Below, one piece after another: positions 1 to 13,147 of a stretch of DNA of 64,000 nt. The notes beneath the pieces are model-generated. The model did not search any database. It was not told where the DNA came from and worked only from the letters and a program-made list of their open reading frames with translations. The position numbers and the translations under genes were made by a program. The stretch's first letter is position 1. Every line of letters begins with the position of its first letter. The stretch spans positions 41,530,761 through 41,594,760 of the forward strand of contig CM055819.1 of the NCBI GenBank assembly GCA_029582265.1, read 5' to 3'. Source of the stretch: Zoroaster sp. YZ-2022 (Eukaryota > Echinodermata > Asteroidea > Forcipulatida > Zoroasteridae).

Positions 1-2529
1 GTAGGCCTATATAAACACTCCCATTCTTTTAACAGATGTTCTCATCAGATGAGGAAAACGAACTTTCTGAAATATTTAGACGAACTAGAACAACGTGCAA
101 TGAGGTTTGTATTTGTATTTGTTTATAATGAAAGAAATTAACATTTTAAGAAAATTAGTTTGTTCTAAGAAATATTAAACAGGTAATCTTAATGGTCATA
201 TCATATTTATATGTTTTAATGTAAACAATATTTGGACAGTATTTTGTGTGCTTATTTGCTTATACTTTATTGTTTATTTTGTTGACAGGGTGCTGACAGC
301 ATAGATGAAGGAACACAGTCACCGATTATACAACCAAATACTCCAACAGTGACAGTCATGGTAATAGCATTTCCCAAATTTAGAACATGGACTCCACCTG
401 TACACCATTGATAATTTATCAAAAGTTAGGCCTTATTGTCTGACATATGAAAAATAAAATCGGTGTTATTACATTCGAATAGATTTCAATGAAATTTGAT
501 TTTGGTTTTCTTTATTAAAAACAACCGTCAGTCACAATCCTCAGTAGGAACATGTTTTCATCATGTTTTTTGGGATACTTTTGTGGGCCTGTTTTTATAC
601 TGTTTTCAGGAGGGACTCAACATTTTGGGATCCTAACAGCCATTTGGTGCAGTGCAGTCAGAGGGAAGCATATTATGTTGTATTGCTACAATCAAGGATG
701 AAGGAAACCTCCATCCTACAATACAACATTTTATAAACAATTTTAAAAATCAGAGGTTCATGTTTTTATACTGTTTTCTGTGATTGTTTTTAAAAATTAT
801 GTTTTAAGTATATAAAAAGTAAAAGCTTGTTTTCCCCCTGCCAATATAGCCTTGTAGCTATACTGACAAGACTTTAGATTTTAATTCCCAATTTGTGGGT
901 TTTTGTGCAAATGAACTATCATATGAGAACAAAAATGATGTTATCCTCCTAGGCAGCAATTCAGAATTGTGGTTCAGGTTTGTGAAAGTTTTTGTCATTT
1001 TCAAAAGGTAGTTCTAGACATTGTTGTGAATTGCCTTGTTAGATGTGTGTCTTAGATAATAGTTAGAGGTAACCTAAGTTCTTGGGCATTTTCTTTTTCT
1101 TTTTGTTTACATTTCCACTGCTGAATTCCTATGAACTCACACAACAGCCCCCTCTTAACTTTATTACACAAAGACTGCCAACTTAGTTTTAAGCCATCAA
1201 GCATAGATATTTGATAAAATATGTAAAGTTGCACTTTAAATATAATTTGTAAGCATGCATATTGTACAAAGTGTTTCACCTATATGTACTTTCAGGCAGC
1301 ATCCACATCCTCACAAAACAACAGCCCTTATAGTAATTACATGAATGTGATTGAGGATGGTGATGACACAGAGGATGAACAGACCATGCATGTCTCACAT
1401 GCCATCAATTCTACTGCTGAGGCCTCTGCAGAAATGTAAGCCCATTTGGTTACTAAACACATTTTTACTAAAAAGATTTCCCTTGCTTTCTTCTTCTCCT
1501 CGAACCTTCTCACCAATGTTTTTCATACAGACTTTACTTGACATGTACATAGACCTCAACTTGTAAATTAACCTGTAGATTAACTGTTTAAATGTGTCAT
1601 CAGGTGTCAAATTACACTATTAAAATCAAAGTTTAATGTTTCCAAAAATCATATCTTATGAACAACATTATATAATGTTACAATTTTTTTTACATATGAA
1701 AAGTCTTGAATATTATGCTACAAAATGACATAGGGTGTGACCTAATTCTTTGAGTTTCTTCATAACCAAAAAATACTGATCATCCTGATACAAACAAAGT
1801 TTAGCATCTTTAGCAATACTGCGGTTTTAGTTTTTAACTTGAAGGTCTGAAACTTTACATAAAGAAATAATTATGATTTCTTGATTCACTTCAAAGTCAA
1901 CACATCATGATGACATCACATGGTGTGAAATTAATGTAAATCAAACTGTAATAATTTCAAAAAATCATATCTTAAGAGTCACGTTAGATATTATAATCCA
2001 TTACAAGATGCAAACTCTTTAAAAAAGAAATGTTTTGCAAACATTCTGAAATTGATGTTTTAAGTATATCATGAGACAGTTATTTTTGTTGTGTATAGAC
2101 CATATGAAAGTTTGGAGGATATATTGCAACGACATATCAGTAAACGAACAGGTGACCAAACAACAGTCATTATCAACCGGAAGCGACTTCTTCACTCCAC
2201 ACTTCTTGCCACAAAAGATGGATTCAACTTTCTGAACACCCCATTCATAGTATTTGCAGGAGAAGATGGTGAAGATGGAGGAGGCCCTAGAAGAGAGTTT
2301 TTCAAGTTAGTGGCATTGTTCAATAATAATTTTACAGAATATTCATAAAACTCACTTGCTTGAAAGATGGTAATGGAACAATCATCACGTCAAGTTATAT
2401 CATCTGATATGATGTATTTTTCAAGAAAACAGTGATAATATGTGCATGCGCATGAAAATTTTTGCACCATTAATACATACCAAAAGTTAAATACATTTTC
2501 TCGTAAACGATACATAAAGAGAAGCTGAT

Positions 2530-2640
2530 GTTTTCACTGCTCTATACAGAAGGTCATGGGTTCGAATCCCAAATGACTCATCTGTGCTTTTTCCCATTGT
2601 CTTTGGAATGCGTATAAAAGCATGTCATTGAAGGGAAAAT
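2530..2640 (+). repeat. tRNA-derived SINE remnant
   Basis: A B-box-like GGGTTCGAATCCC at about 2558 follows a degenerate A-box region, in an intron of the HECT gene. It resembles the 5' part of the better preserved SINEs later in the window. No 3' body is recognisable. Confidence 0.4.
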
Positions 2641-3873
2641 GTCATAATTTTGTAACCACTGCTTACATTTCTGATACTCGTATTTCTCTTACAAGCCTAT
2701 ATTTGTAACACCTGCAGGCTTCTGATGCAAGATGTTTCGCAAAGAATGGGAGTGTTTGACAACATTAATGGTAAACTGTATTTTACGTACAGTATCCAGA
2801 GCCTCAGAGAAGGGAAGTATACACTTGCCGGTCAGTTTGTCCGCTGGAGCCTAATTCATGGTGGACCTGGGCTTTGTGCTCTAAGTCCATGCGTGTTCAA
2901 CTTGATGACTCAGAGTTCCACATAAATAGACTTAGAGGAGATACATGATGTACCTGACCAAGTCTCACGGGAAAATCTGAAGAAGGTATAGCGAGAAATT
3001 ATCTTTCTTGATGTATGCACTTTTCTTCATTTTGAAAACAGGCTATATTTGTAGGTATCTTCGTCATGAAAAAAGAAGACAAGCAGTTCATGAAATGAAA
3101 ATGTTTGGATGAACATGTTCACCTGCAATGTTCAGTGAACATGCTTTTCAATTATGAAATAAACTATCACCGAGACAGCGAGAGTGTGTAATCTTGATAT
3201 TTATCACACATATCAATGCACTGAGAAGATATGGTAGTTTGGGTAATGTGCCAAAATGACCAGACTCAACTGAATAATTATTGCTTGAAGCTTACTTGGT
3301 TTACAGATAATAATACATGTAGTGCATTCATCAAATGAAATAATTATACCATGTCAGTTTGAGGAAACTGTTTTAATTAATATAAGGCTGCATATGGTGC
3401 ACCACTAAACCATACTAATTTGTATAAGCACTTCACTGGAATCTAATTCCTCACTCCTTTCCTCATTTCATCCATCTGTTTAATAATATGTATTTCTTTT
3501 AAAGAAAATTATATTTTAACACAATTCATTTTAGATAATGAAGAGTACATCGGACAACTTTGATGACGTGATTTCACAGCTAACCGACTGGCTCATCGAC
3601 CAAGGGTGTCAAATGTACATACATGTACGTTCAGACATCGTGATACTCTAACCCGAGATCTGTTGACTCATTTCATGTACTACAGGTATGCCTGTGATAT
3701 TAGATGGTTTTCATTGAGTAGGCTGATGACATTCACCAACCCCCCCCAAAAAAAAAAAAAAATAAAATAAAAAATAAAATAAAAAAATAACAATAATGTT
3801 TTGACATTTCAGTTTGCTGATGTTCAATTGGACATTTATTTTAACAATGAACAACAAAGTAGATAAGTAAGAC

Positions 3874-3935
3874 TAATTGCGGTGACACCATGTGGAATCT
3901 CAATTGAGTAGTAATTAGTTCTGAAAAGAACTGGT
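3874..3935 (+). repeat. Fragment of the 12.3-kb MITE family
   Basis: The segment reads ATTGCGGTGACACCATGTG and continues through a diverged AGTAATTAGTTCT block. It matches the terminal inverted repeat of the element at 12271-12537. Only one end is recognisable; it lies in a HECT-gene intron. Confidence 0.5.
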
Positions 3936-4856
3936 GGTACAACTACAAAGTAGATAGTACATCTTAGGCATTAAAATATTTAATATTGTATGAAAGAATA
4001 GTTTGTATATAATTTGTTTCATGTTTTAGCAAATACAGACTTACCTTATTTTTATGGAACCTTGTTTTCAAAAGGTATGTCTCACTTGGATCTTGGTATG
4101 TAATTTTAATAAATTATTTACGTAGGGTACAACCAGCTATTGTGCAATTTCAAGAGGGCCTTGGGACACTCTGGGAAGATGTGAAGAGAAATGCACATTC
4201 CGTCCGCCCACTTTTTGTGTGGAAGGCTTTACCGCCCTTGACATTCTGTGATATGAGGAAGTTGTACAATATCGACTATGCACCTCTTGGCTCAAATAAT
4301 CACACTTTGGAGGAAGACACAGTTTACTGTTTCGAAGTGTTCCTAGAGAAGGCATCAAGTAAGTTAAATTATAATTTGCTGACCGTGGGATGCTCAATTC
4401 AAGTAAATATCAACAAAAAACAAAAGCGGTGGATTCATTGGGGTATAGGGCGAAGAGGGATGTTCCCCTCATTTTTCCTCGCCCTGTGTAGAATTCCCTA
4501 TAGGTTTTTGGTGTCCCTTTATAGTTGCTGTGTCACACCCCTCCCCCCACACCCTACATTGTCTGTATGGATCCGTCCATACTTTTCATTACAATATTAA
4601 TAACCAAAAGTTTTAGGTCACAACAAATTTGAACCTTGGTGTTAAATGTAAAAAACACATTTCTCTAGGGGGGAGCTTTCGCCACACCAATTTGTACAGC
4701 CCCCCACCCAATTAATTAATTAAATAGTAAATTGCAACCGATTGCAACCGATGACGCCAACCGAGTAGGACGTGCCGTAAGAGCTCCGCTCTATCCATTG
4801 AAGATGTGCATAAAGCTACACCCTATCTATTGAGACGTGCATACAAAGCCTATACA

Positions 4857-5612
4857 ATGGGCCCGAAGCAGCGTAGGGGAACCAAGGCCCCGGCCAGTGT
4901 GGGCCCACGCCCCGCTTCATCAGGTGAGGAGAGCCCGGACGTTGATGCATTGAGACTACCAGGTGTAAGTCAAGATTTTGAAGCTTTCGTCCGAACGACG
5001 CTGAGTAAGCTGGTGGATGGGCAACGACAGCTGGAGGCCCAACTTGGGGCCTCGATAGAGTTCAATAGTGAGAGAATATCTGGGCTGGAGAAGGCGAAAG
5101 AAGTCACGGAGAACAATGTTAAGGATTTACAGGCGAGAGTATTCGCCCTGCAAGAACAGTTAGATTGTCAGCAGGCAGATATTAATAAGCAAGAACGTTT
5201 TTCCAGGCGCAATAATTTTCGAGTCGTTGGGGTGAAGGAGACGGAAGGAGAGAGCTGTTTTGACATTATCAAGAACATCCTGGCGGACAAGTTCGGCTGG
5301 GATGGTGCTCCACAGATCGAGCGGGCGCACCGCGACGGACTGAGGAAGAACGGGAGATCTGCCCACATTCTGGTCAAAATGCTTTCCTACCAGGACACAG
5401 TGAGGGTGTTGAAGGCACGCCGCACTGCGATGGAAGGCTCACCCCTGTACGTCCTTGAGGACCTCACGGCAAGGGATCGGATGGAGAAAATCAAATGGAA
5501 GACGGAGGTTAAAGCTCTATATGACCGGGGTACCAAGCTGAGGTTTTTGGCGGGGAGATGGAGAAGTGGAAACGGAGTTCCCTTTGACTTTGGTACTGGT
5601 ATAAAACTGTAA
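4857..5612 (+). CDS. LINE ORF1 (L1-type coiled-coil RNA-binding protein)
   Basis: The ATG at 4857 gives 251 residues; upstream in-frame codons to 4806 have no ATG. The N-terminus is basic and Gly/Pro/Ser-rich. Residues 50-125 have the heptad and charge pattern of a coiled coil. They are followed by SRRNNFRVVGVKE, matching the conserved start of the RRM-like domain of L1 ORF1 proteins, then a basic C-terminal domain containing ERAHRDG. By family knowledge this protein trimerises and coats the element RNA. The ORF is intact, unlike ORF2 in the same element. Confidence 0.8.
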   Translation: MGPKQRRGTKAPASVGPRPASSGEESPDVDALRLPGVSQDFEAFVRTTLSKLVDGQRQLEAQLGASIEFNSERISGLEKAKEVTENNVKDLQARVFALQEQLDCQQADINKQERFSRRNNFRVVGVKETEGESCFDIIKNILADKFGWDGAPQIERAHRDGLRKNGRSAHILVKMLSYQDTVRVLKARRTAMEGSPLYVLEDLTARDRMEKIKWKTEVKALYDRGTKLRFLAGRWRSGNGVPFDFGTGIKL

Positions 5613-6625
5613 GATATTTTGTAAATCGATGTCAAAGTAACTGGTTTCGCTTTTTCTTTTCTTTTTTCTTCTTTTTTCGGATGTAATATATGAACTGTAA
5701 TTTTTTTTGTACATTTTTGATTGCTGTTCTTGGGCATTGTTGCTTTTGGTTTGATCTAGTCTGATTTGTAATTTTGACATACAAAAAAAGGTGCGAGGGC
5801 AGATATGTGGAATTAGAATTCAGACTGGCTTGAAATGGGCGTGGCACTTTAGGGTTTGGGAACCGTCTAGACGGGCTGTCCCTTGTTTTGGGGGGTGGGA
5901 GTCGGGGCCGCCAGTTGGAGTTGACTTTCGGTCCTTGTAAAATGTATCATGTTTGCCAGTGTTTGTGTGCAACTCTTCCACTTTCTGGGGTACATGTTGA
6001 ACGACTTGACTTGAAAATGTTTTTTGTGCTTTGTTACTGGTCGATTCTTTCGTAAAACTAGGGTCTTGTCGTTCAGCAGGTGTCCCGGGGTGGGAGGGTT
6101 TTGGAGGGACTTGGTTTAACTTGGGGACCGGGTGTCGCCCCTGGGTTTTTTTTTTCTCCCGCTTTTTCATTTACTTGGCAAATAGCGTGCCAGTCCCGGC
6201 GACTCTGAGGGTGGATCCTTTAGCCTTTGTGCCTAAGACCATTTGTTGTTTTTGTTCTCTTTAAAATATTTTGATACTTGGATATGTACAAGTTGATGTT
6301 CAATTATTATTATTTATTTTTAATTTTTTTGGAGCGGAGCTCTATAGGAGCGCGTACTATTACCACGCTGTTTGTCGTGTTTTTTGGACGGCGTCGTGGG
6401 TTGCATTACGAGTCGGGGTTATCATGTGTTGTTGGTGTTGGGGGGGGGGGGGGTTATTGCAAAATTCCGGAGGTTTAAATCGAATAGTGTTTGGGCTAAA
6501 CTGTTTCTTTTGTATTATGATTGAGTACGGGCGGAGCCGTTTCCGACCAGACATTCTTTGCTTTTTTACTTTTTTGTTCATGTTTTATGGGACGCGCCTA
6601 GCCTTTTATAAATCGAAGAATTGTA

Positions 6626-9600
6626 ATGGTTAGTACTGGCTCCCAACGGTCTAATGTTACATTCCCGCAATGTTTGTCTATAGCTTCTATGAATTGTCGT
6701 GGTCTGGCAGATAATGCGAAACGAAGAGATGTTTTGCATTACTTGAAAAATAAGCAGTATTCAATTTATTGTCTGCAGGACGTACATTGCGTTGAACGTA
6801 TGGAAGACCAGATCAGAGCTGAATGGGGGCTTGAGTGTTTTTTCAGCTCTTTTAAAAATAATGCTAGAGGTGTGGCCATTTTATTTAATAATAATTTTGA
6901 GTATAAGATTTTAGGTGTAAGGAATGATGATAATGGTAATTTTTTAGCCCTCAATATGGAGATTAAAGACTATAATATTACTTTGGTTACTCTTTACGGC
7001 CCAAATAAAGATGATCCTAAGTTTTATGATTTTGTAAATAATATTGTCAAAGAGTTTGATAACCCTCATACCATCATCTGTGGAGACTGGAATTTAGTTC
7101 TAAACGATAAAATAGATTGCCACAACTACGTCAATATTAATAATCCTCTTGCTAAAAATAGGGTGTTAACTCTGTGTAGTGATCTTGATCTTATTGACCC
7201 ATGGCGTATTCATAATCCAGATGGTCGCAGGTATACTTGGAGGCAACACGTTACTTCTAAGCAATCTAGACTGGATTTTGTTTTAATTTCTTCGGAACTA
7301 AATTCTAAATTTGTTTCATGTGACATAAAGCCGGGATATCGTACTGACCATTCTCTTGTAGATATTAAGTTTGATTTTAACCAAATGGATAGGGGGGTAG
7401 GGTATTGAAATTTAATAATTCCTGCTTACTGACAAAGTGTTTGTCGACCAGGTTAAAAATATTATTGAGGAAACTGTGAAAACATATGCGGCCTCCCCTT
7501 ATTTATCTTCCAGTCTGAAGGAGATACATCCCAGGGACATCCAGTTTACAATTAACGATCAGCTTTTTTTTGAGATGCTTTTAATGGAGATTAGGTCTAA
7601 AACTATTTCCTATTCAGCTTGGAAAAAGAAATATGCCAGTAAGGTGGAGTCCAGTCTTGAAAATGAGATTAAAGATTTAACTGATAAGGTATCTCAGGGA
7701 GACTTCACCTCAGTAGATTTGTTAAATTCCAAGCAGGCGGAGTTGGTAGATATCCGCAAAAATAAAATGGATGGTGTTTTAATAAGATCTAAAACTCGTT
7801 GGATAGAGCATGGCGAAAAACCTTCCAAGTATTTTTTGAATATGGAGAAGCGTAATTGTGTTAACAAGACCATGAGTTGTGTTATTAAAGATGATAGTAC
7901 TGAATTGAAGTCATCTAAGGATATTCTCCTTGAGGCTAGACATTTTTATAAAAAATTATACTCCGTGTCTGACACTAATAACAATATTGATTTGCAGTTT
8001 ATTTTTAAAAATTCAGACTCCAGTTTTATCTAACACAACACGTGATAACCTGGAAGGTCCCTTGTCGCATCAGGAAATTTTAAATGTTTTGAAGAAGACT
8101 AAAAACGGGAAGTCTCCAGGGTCTGACGGTTTCAGTTTTGAATTTTATAAATTGTTTTTCACTGATCTATCATGGTATTTATTGCGTTCCTTAAATGCTG
8201 CCTATGAAACGGGGACACTTTCAGTTACTCAACAATATGGAATTATCACATTATTGCCTAAAGGGGATAAACCACGTCAATTTTTAAAAAACTGGCGGCC
8301 TATTTCGTTACTGAATACCTCTTACAAATTGGCTTCTGCTTGTATTGCAGAGAGACTTAAAACTTGTCTCTCATCTATTATTCATGAGCAGCAGAAAGGA
8401 TTTTTAAGCGGACGCTATATTGGGAAAAATATCCGGTTAATGTATGATTTAATTAATTTCACGGAAACTAAAACATTCCCGGTATGTTTTTGTTAATTGA
8501 TTTTGAGAAAGCCTTTGATTCTGTCTCCCATAAATTTATTATGAATATTCTTGATAAGTTTAATTTTGGTCCTTCAATTCAAAATGGTTTCAGACTTTTT
8601 ATAGTGGGGCTAAAGCCTCCGTTTTGATCAATGGATTTCTGTCGGAGTCGTTCAAAATTGAGCGGGGCTGTAGATGAAGGCGACGGCCTCAGCCCGTATT
8701 TGTTCCTTTTGTGTGCTGAGATTCTGGGCAAGATGGTTCGCAATGACAGAATTTTGAAAGGGATCATAGTTGAGGATGTGGAATATAGGCTTTCTCAATA
8801 TGCAGACGACACCGTGTTATTTTTAAATGGTTCAGAAATTTCATTGGGACGAGCTTTTAAGTTACTTGATGATTTTGCTAAAATGTCCGGCTTAAAAGTC
8901 AATGTAGATAAAACAAATGCGGTCTGGATTGGTGGTAATAAGGGCCATCAAAACGGCTTTGTGCTAACATTAATATTAACTGATTGGTGTCCAAGATACG
9001 TTTAGAGCACTTGGTATTGATTTTTCCACTAATCTTAATACCATGGTGAGGGTTAACTATGATAAGGTTATTATTACCGTTAAATGTTTAATTGAACAAT
9101 GGTCTAAAAGAAACCTCACTGTTCTTGGAAGGGTTACAATAGTTAAATCACTTCTACTATCAAAACTTACATTTCTTATTTTGACACTCCCTGACCCGCC
9201 TGGCTATATGATTAAAGCATTAGATAGTATGTTTTACAAATTCATTTGGAAAGGTGTCGATAGAATATCCAGGAATCAGATGATTCAAGACTATAGTCAA
9301 GGAGGTTTGAAAATGGTCGATATGCGTTCTTACATTAATGCACTTAAAATTACTTGGATTCGTAGATACTTAAATGTTGTTGACTCTGGGTGGGTCAACC
9401 TTTTTTCCAAGATTACAACAATTCAAAACTCCCTTGTTCTGGAGGGAGGACATGCCAGTATTGTCCAACCATTAAAACTGGCCCAATGCCCCAATTACTT
9501 TTGGATTGATGTTCTCAATGCCTGGTGCTCCTTTGTGTCAATCCATGAACCAGACACATTGAACGATGTTTTAACGAATACTTTGTGGTATAATCACAGG

Positions 9601-10474
9601 ATTAGAGTTGGCAAGAAAACAGTGTATTATAAACACTGGGCCAACAAAGGTGTAAATTTTGTGTGCGATCTTCTTGATGAAAAGGGGTACTTTTAACGTT
9701 GGAAAATTTTATGGTTCGATCTAACATTAGAACGAATTTCCTTGAGTATGGGGGCATGGTTAAAGCGGTTAAACATTCTTTTCGTAATTGCTTTACTGGA
9801 ATAAAATGTAACATTGTTTTTCCTTTTATCCCTTTTAACCTGGAGTTGCTTTTGCAGGATAAAAAAAGGCTCGATACGTATTTACAATATTTTTACCGCG
9901 ACTAAAACGGTTCAGTTTAAATTTATCAGTAAGTGGGATACAAAGTTGAATGTTGACATTCCCATATCAAAATGGTTGGTCTTTTGTCGTCTTCCTTTTG
10001 GTGTACTTTAGATACTAAATTACGTTGGTTTCAATATAGGCTGGTCCATAGAATCTTGGGAGTTAATTCCTTTCTGGCTAAAATTAAGATCAAGAATAGT
10101 GATTTGTGTACCTTTGCCAAGTCGAAAGTGAGACCCTAGTTCATTTGTTCTGTACATGTAAGATTACCCGTTCCTTTTGGGATCGAGTTAATATATGGGT
10201 GACAGAGACAGTGAACATTAATGTCGATTTCGACAATATGTGTATTCTCTTTGGGGTGCTGAATAGAAATTGGAGTGCCCTTAATTTGATTCTTCTTATG
10301 TGTCGTTTTCATATCTATAAAATGAAGATGAATGAAAGTAAACCATCCTTTGAGCAGATAAAGAAGGATATTAAACGATATTATGTATTGGAGAAATTCA
10401 TTTTCATGACAAATGGTAATAGTGTTAAATTTTATCAAAAATGGGACACATTTTCAAGGCTTTGTGAAGAGTAG
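6626..10474 (+). pseudogene. LINE ORF2, endonuclease plus reverse transcriptase, frameshifted
   Basis: The ATG at 6626 opens an AP-endonuclease domain: SMNCRGLADNAKR, LVTLYGPN, CGDWNLVLND, and RLDFVLIS with RTDHSLV before 7400. Reverse-transcriptase motifs follow: KNWRPISLLNTSYKLAS (about 8290), LIDFEKAFDSVSH (about 8500) and the catalytic QYADDTVLFL (about 8795). The C-terminus has a Cys/His block, E-T-LVHLFCTC, near 10120, typical of this group. The frame changes near 7400, 7980, 8490, 9000, 9700, 9900 and 10010-10100; several junctions need only one base. As it stands the copy cannot make a full ORF2 protein. The product would nick target DNA and copy element RNA. Confidence 0.88.
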
Positions 10475-11389
10475 CTCTTTATTTTTTGGATATGTATTAT
10501 TTATATTTCTGTACTGAACGATTGTGAAATTGAGATGAGAAAATAAATATTTTTCCTCCGGAAAAAAAAAAAAAAAAAAAAAAAAAAAATTAAATAGTAA
10601 ATTATTTTATAAATAAATAAAATGTGAAACTTTTTTAGATGCATCTGGAAAATAGTTGATCTGCAATTATCGCAATACAAATTCAAAGAAAACAAATATT
10701 TTAGCTAAAATTGCCTTTTTGTAGCCAAAATGTCTGCTAAAGCAAAGATTCAGAAATCTCTCAACGCAACAACAACAAAATAATGAAAGCCCTGCATCTT
10801 CCCCGGCCTGTGTTCGTTTGTTTGTTTTTTGTTTCATTTGTATATTTCTATGCAAAAAATCTTACACAAAGTGTCATTTTCCTAGGAGTTCATAAGGGAG
10901 CAAGGTGGACCTGACCTCCCTGACGTCTTTTGACCCCTGCGTCAGTCGGAATTATCCCCCAAAAAATATTGGACTGCCCTGGTATAAACTTTATTTTTCA
11001 ACAGTAAGGATTGCAAATTACTGTACTATTTTACATGTTTCAGGTTTATAGCTCTGACCGTTGTTCTACAACTCTAAATCTATATACTGTGGAAAGAGAC
11101 TAACATTAATCATAACAAATTTCAAAAATTTATTTCAGGTGGACGAGCTGCGATCTCACTCCCCAATGTACTTGAATTCTGGACAGGAGCAAACGCAATT
11201 CCACCCTGTGGGTTTCCATATGACTTACAAATTGAATTCTATACAAGAGAACCAAACATCATGAGATTGCCAAGCAGTTCAACATGTGCACAGATACTAC
11301 GACTCCCCAGGGGGGTTGATGATCCAAGTGAGCTGCAGAATATGATGGAATATGCGGTTCGAGGAGCCCACGGCTTTGGCAAAATATAG

Positions 11390-12270
11390 CATGACATAAT
11401 AAAAGATCTAAACCATCATCATTAACTGCCTAAATTTCAGTGCGATAATCAGCATCGTCTTTGCTAATAGGCCTACAGTTTTTGTTATTTTCTTGACGGA
11501 TTTATATTTTCCAGAAAAATATCCTGTCCATGTTCTGAGTTACTATTTGTGTGATGTTTATTTGTTAAGTTTCTGTATTTTTTACACCAGTTCAGAGATA
11601 GCACAATATAGAATCGCCAGTGGAATATGAATTCAGTGGACCAAACTAACATTATTCTCATAACAGAGAGACTGTTGTGGTTACATTTGTAAGGGGGGGG
11701 GGGGCTTTGAAGGAGTTTCTTTTTAAATGTGGACTCGTTTACAAAATGGATATGCTGCATACTTTTATTTTTTAAGTGATGATGTCAGAGAAGTAATCTT
11801 TGACTGTAATTACATAGAAGGGATCTGAAATAACCGATCCCATGTGCCTTATTACGACAATTGGGGAAGCCAGTTAATAAGCCAGTATTCATCAACAAGG
11901 GTGAAAGCGTGTAATTTCACAGTTGTCATAAAATAAGTTTGTGTGTACTGTATGTAAAACGTGCCTTTCAATCATGAAAAAAGTATGAAAGGGTATTTTC
12001 TAATCTATATGTATGCAGTATAGGCCTACATATAACCATTTTTATTGTTAGTGTTCATGATTTTATCACAGTATTCTCACATAATGTTTGTACACATTGT
12101 AACACATTATATTAAAAATGTTTTTAGTTCCAAAGTGTGTTACTGTTCATATTTGAAGTTTAACCTCGTTAAAGACTTAAAAAGTTCATTGCACAATCAG
12201 ATTATACTCCATATCTACTTTTTTATAAATTTGTTAACACCCTCAGTAATGAAAGATTTATAGGATTTTG
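11390..12270. other. Intergenic; no gene recognised
   Basis: The stretch after the HECT stop codon is AT-rich and probably includes the 3' UTR. A G10 run sits near 11700. No ORF with family resemblance was seen on either strand. Confidence 0.5.
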
Positions 12271-12537
12271 GTTTGCGGTAACACCATGTGATTATCTACT
12301 CTCGCAGAATAGTTCTTGAAAGAATTTATCATGCTAATCTACTGTCGCTCAGTAGATAAGGGATGGGGGGACTTCTTGTAATTATCTTCACTGTCGCTAA
12401 GTGAGATATGTCGCTAAGTGGTCTCAACGTTTTGACTAGCATCATTCCCCGATCCCTTATCTACTTAAGTTAGATAAGTTATTTTAAGAACTATTCTACT
12501 AAGCTAGAGTGGATAATCACATGGTGTTACCGCAAAC
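12271..12537. mobile_element. MITE with about 47-bp terminal inverted repeats
   Basis: The left end reads GTTTGCGGTAACACCATGTG and the right end is its inverse complement. The repeats pair over about 47 bp, the first 26 perfectly. A second, inner inverted pair (GTAGATAAGGGAT near 12351 and its complement near 12450) makes the whole 267 bp foldable. It has no coding capacity, and no convincing target duplication was seen. Confidence 0.85.
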
Positions 12538-13147
12538 AGAAACATATACCCTCAGTAATATTTACAAAAGAAACTTGAATCACCACCCTCATGAGTATAT
12601 ACCACTGCAGTCATGCATTGGTCAACCACTTCTGTTATGTTGTCTACACAATACTGTTACAAAATACTTTATAATAATAAGGCGCTTTTTTCATATTGCG
12701 AAATTTAACCCACAGACCTGATGCATTCAATCATGCAATATACTAAAGACTTCCATCCCCAAAATCCGTTTAAGGCTTTGATGGGTTCAGTTTTAAAAAT
12801 AATTTTGAGATAAATTTGTTGGGACTTTTCAAAGAATTTATGGAAAATTTTCGGAGAACTAATGTTTCAGCATTTTGGAACCCGAGGTACGCAACTGTCT
12901 ACAGTGTAGAGGTGCTTTGGAGCACATATCCCCTGCAATCATACATGTTTAGTCTTTACATGGAGCTATAAAATGTTTTATATAAAGATCCATGCTGGCT
13001 ACACAATATAGAAACCACATTATAGATTTGGCTTTAAATCAATATGGTGATTGAGAAATTAAGTGTTTTAAACAAACACTGTGTATTCTACCCTGTGATC
13101 TATTCAATTATGTATAAAATACACATTACAATATCACGATTCACGAT
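12538..13147. other. Intergenic; no gene recognised
   Basis: AT-rich sequence between the MITE and the 3' end of the integrase-like gene. It probably contains the latter's 3' UTR. No repeat or ORF of note was seen. Confidence 0.4.

Larger units (their letters stand above)
4734..10589 (+). mobile_element. Tx1/L1-like LINE, full length, with target-site duplication
   Basis: A non-LTR retrotransposon inserted in the last HECT intron. A perfect 16-bp direct repeat, AATTAAATAGTAAATT, flanks it at 4718-4733 and 10588-10603. The 3' end carries an uninterrupted poly(A) run of about 28 bases (10562-10589). It has two ORFs: a coiled-coil nucleic-acid-binding ORF1 and an endonuclease/reverse-transcriptase ORF2. 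Inter-ORF spacing is unusually long, about 1 kb (5613-6625), and includes a G14 run near 6440. The C-terminal Cys-rich region and the RT sequence resemble the Tx1 branch of L1-type elements; the clade is inferred from motif style only. ORF2 is broken by several frameshifts. Confidence 0.9.
36..11389 (+). pseudogene. HECT-domain E3 ubiquitin ligase (G2E3-like), 3' part, disrupted
   Basis: Eight exons can be threaded: 36-104, 289-360, 1296-1435, 2099-2305, 2718-2985, 3535-3685, 4126-4358, 11139-11389; 5' exons lie outside the window. The first three encode an acidic Ser/Thr-rich linker. From 2099 the protein is a HECT domain: GPRREFF in exon 4, LIHGGPGLCALSP in exon 5, a PAI-x-QF-x-EGLGTL block in exon 7, and in exon 8 FPYDLQIEFY followed by SSTCAQILRLP, where the Cys is the expected ubiquitin-thioester residue. 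The reading frame ends at a TAG at 11387-11389. Phases agree across all junctions except one. Two lesions are seen: an in-frame TAA at 2923-2925 in exon 5, with good coding sequence continuing in the same frame, and exon 6, whose 151-nt length is one base off the phase its neighbours need, with a visible frame switch near 3640. E3 ligases of this family transfer ubiquitin through the catalytic Cys. It is either a recent pseudogene or a gene broken in this haplotype. Confidence 0.8.
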
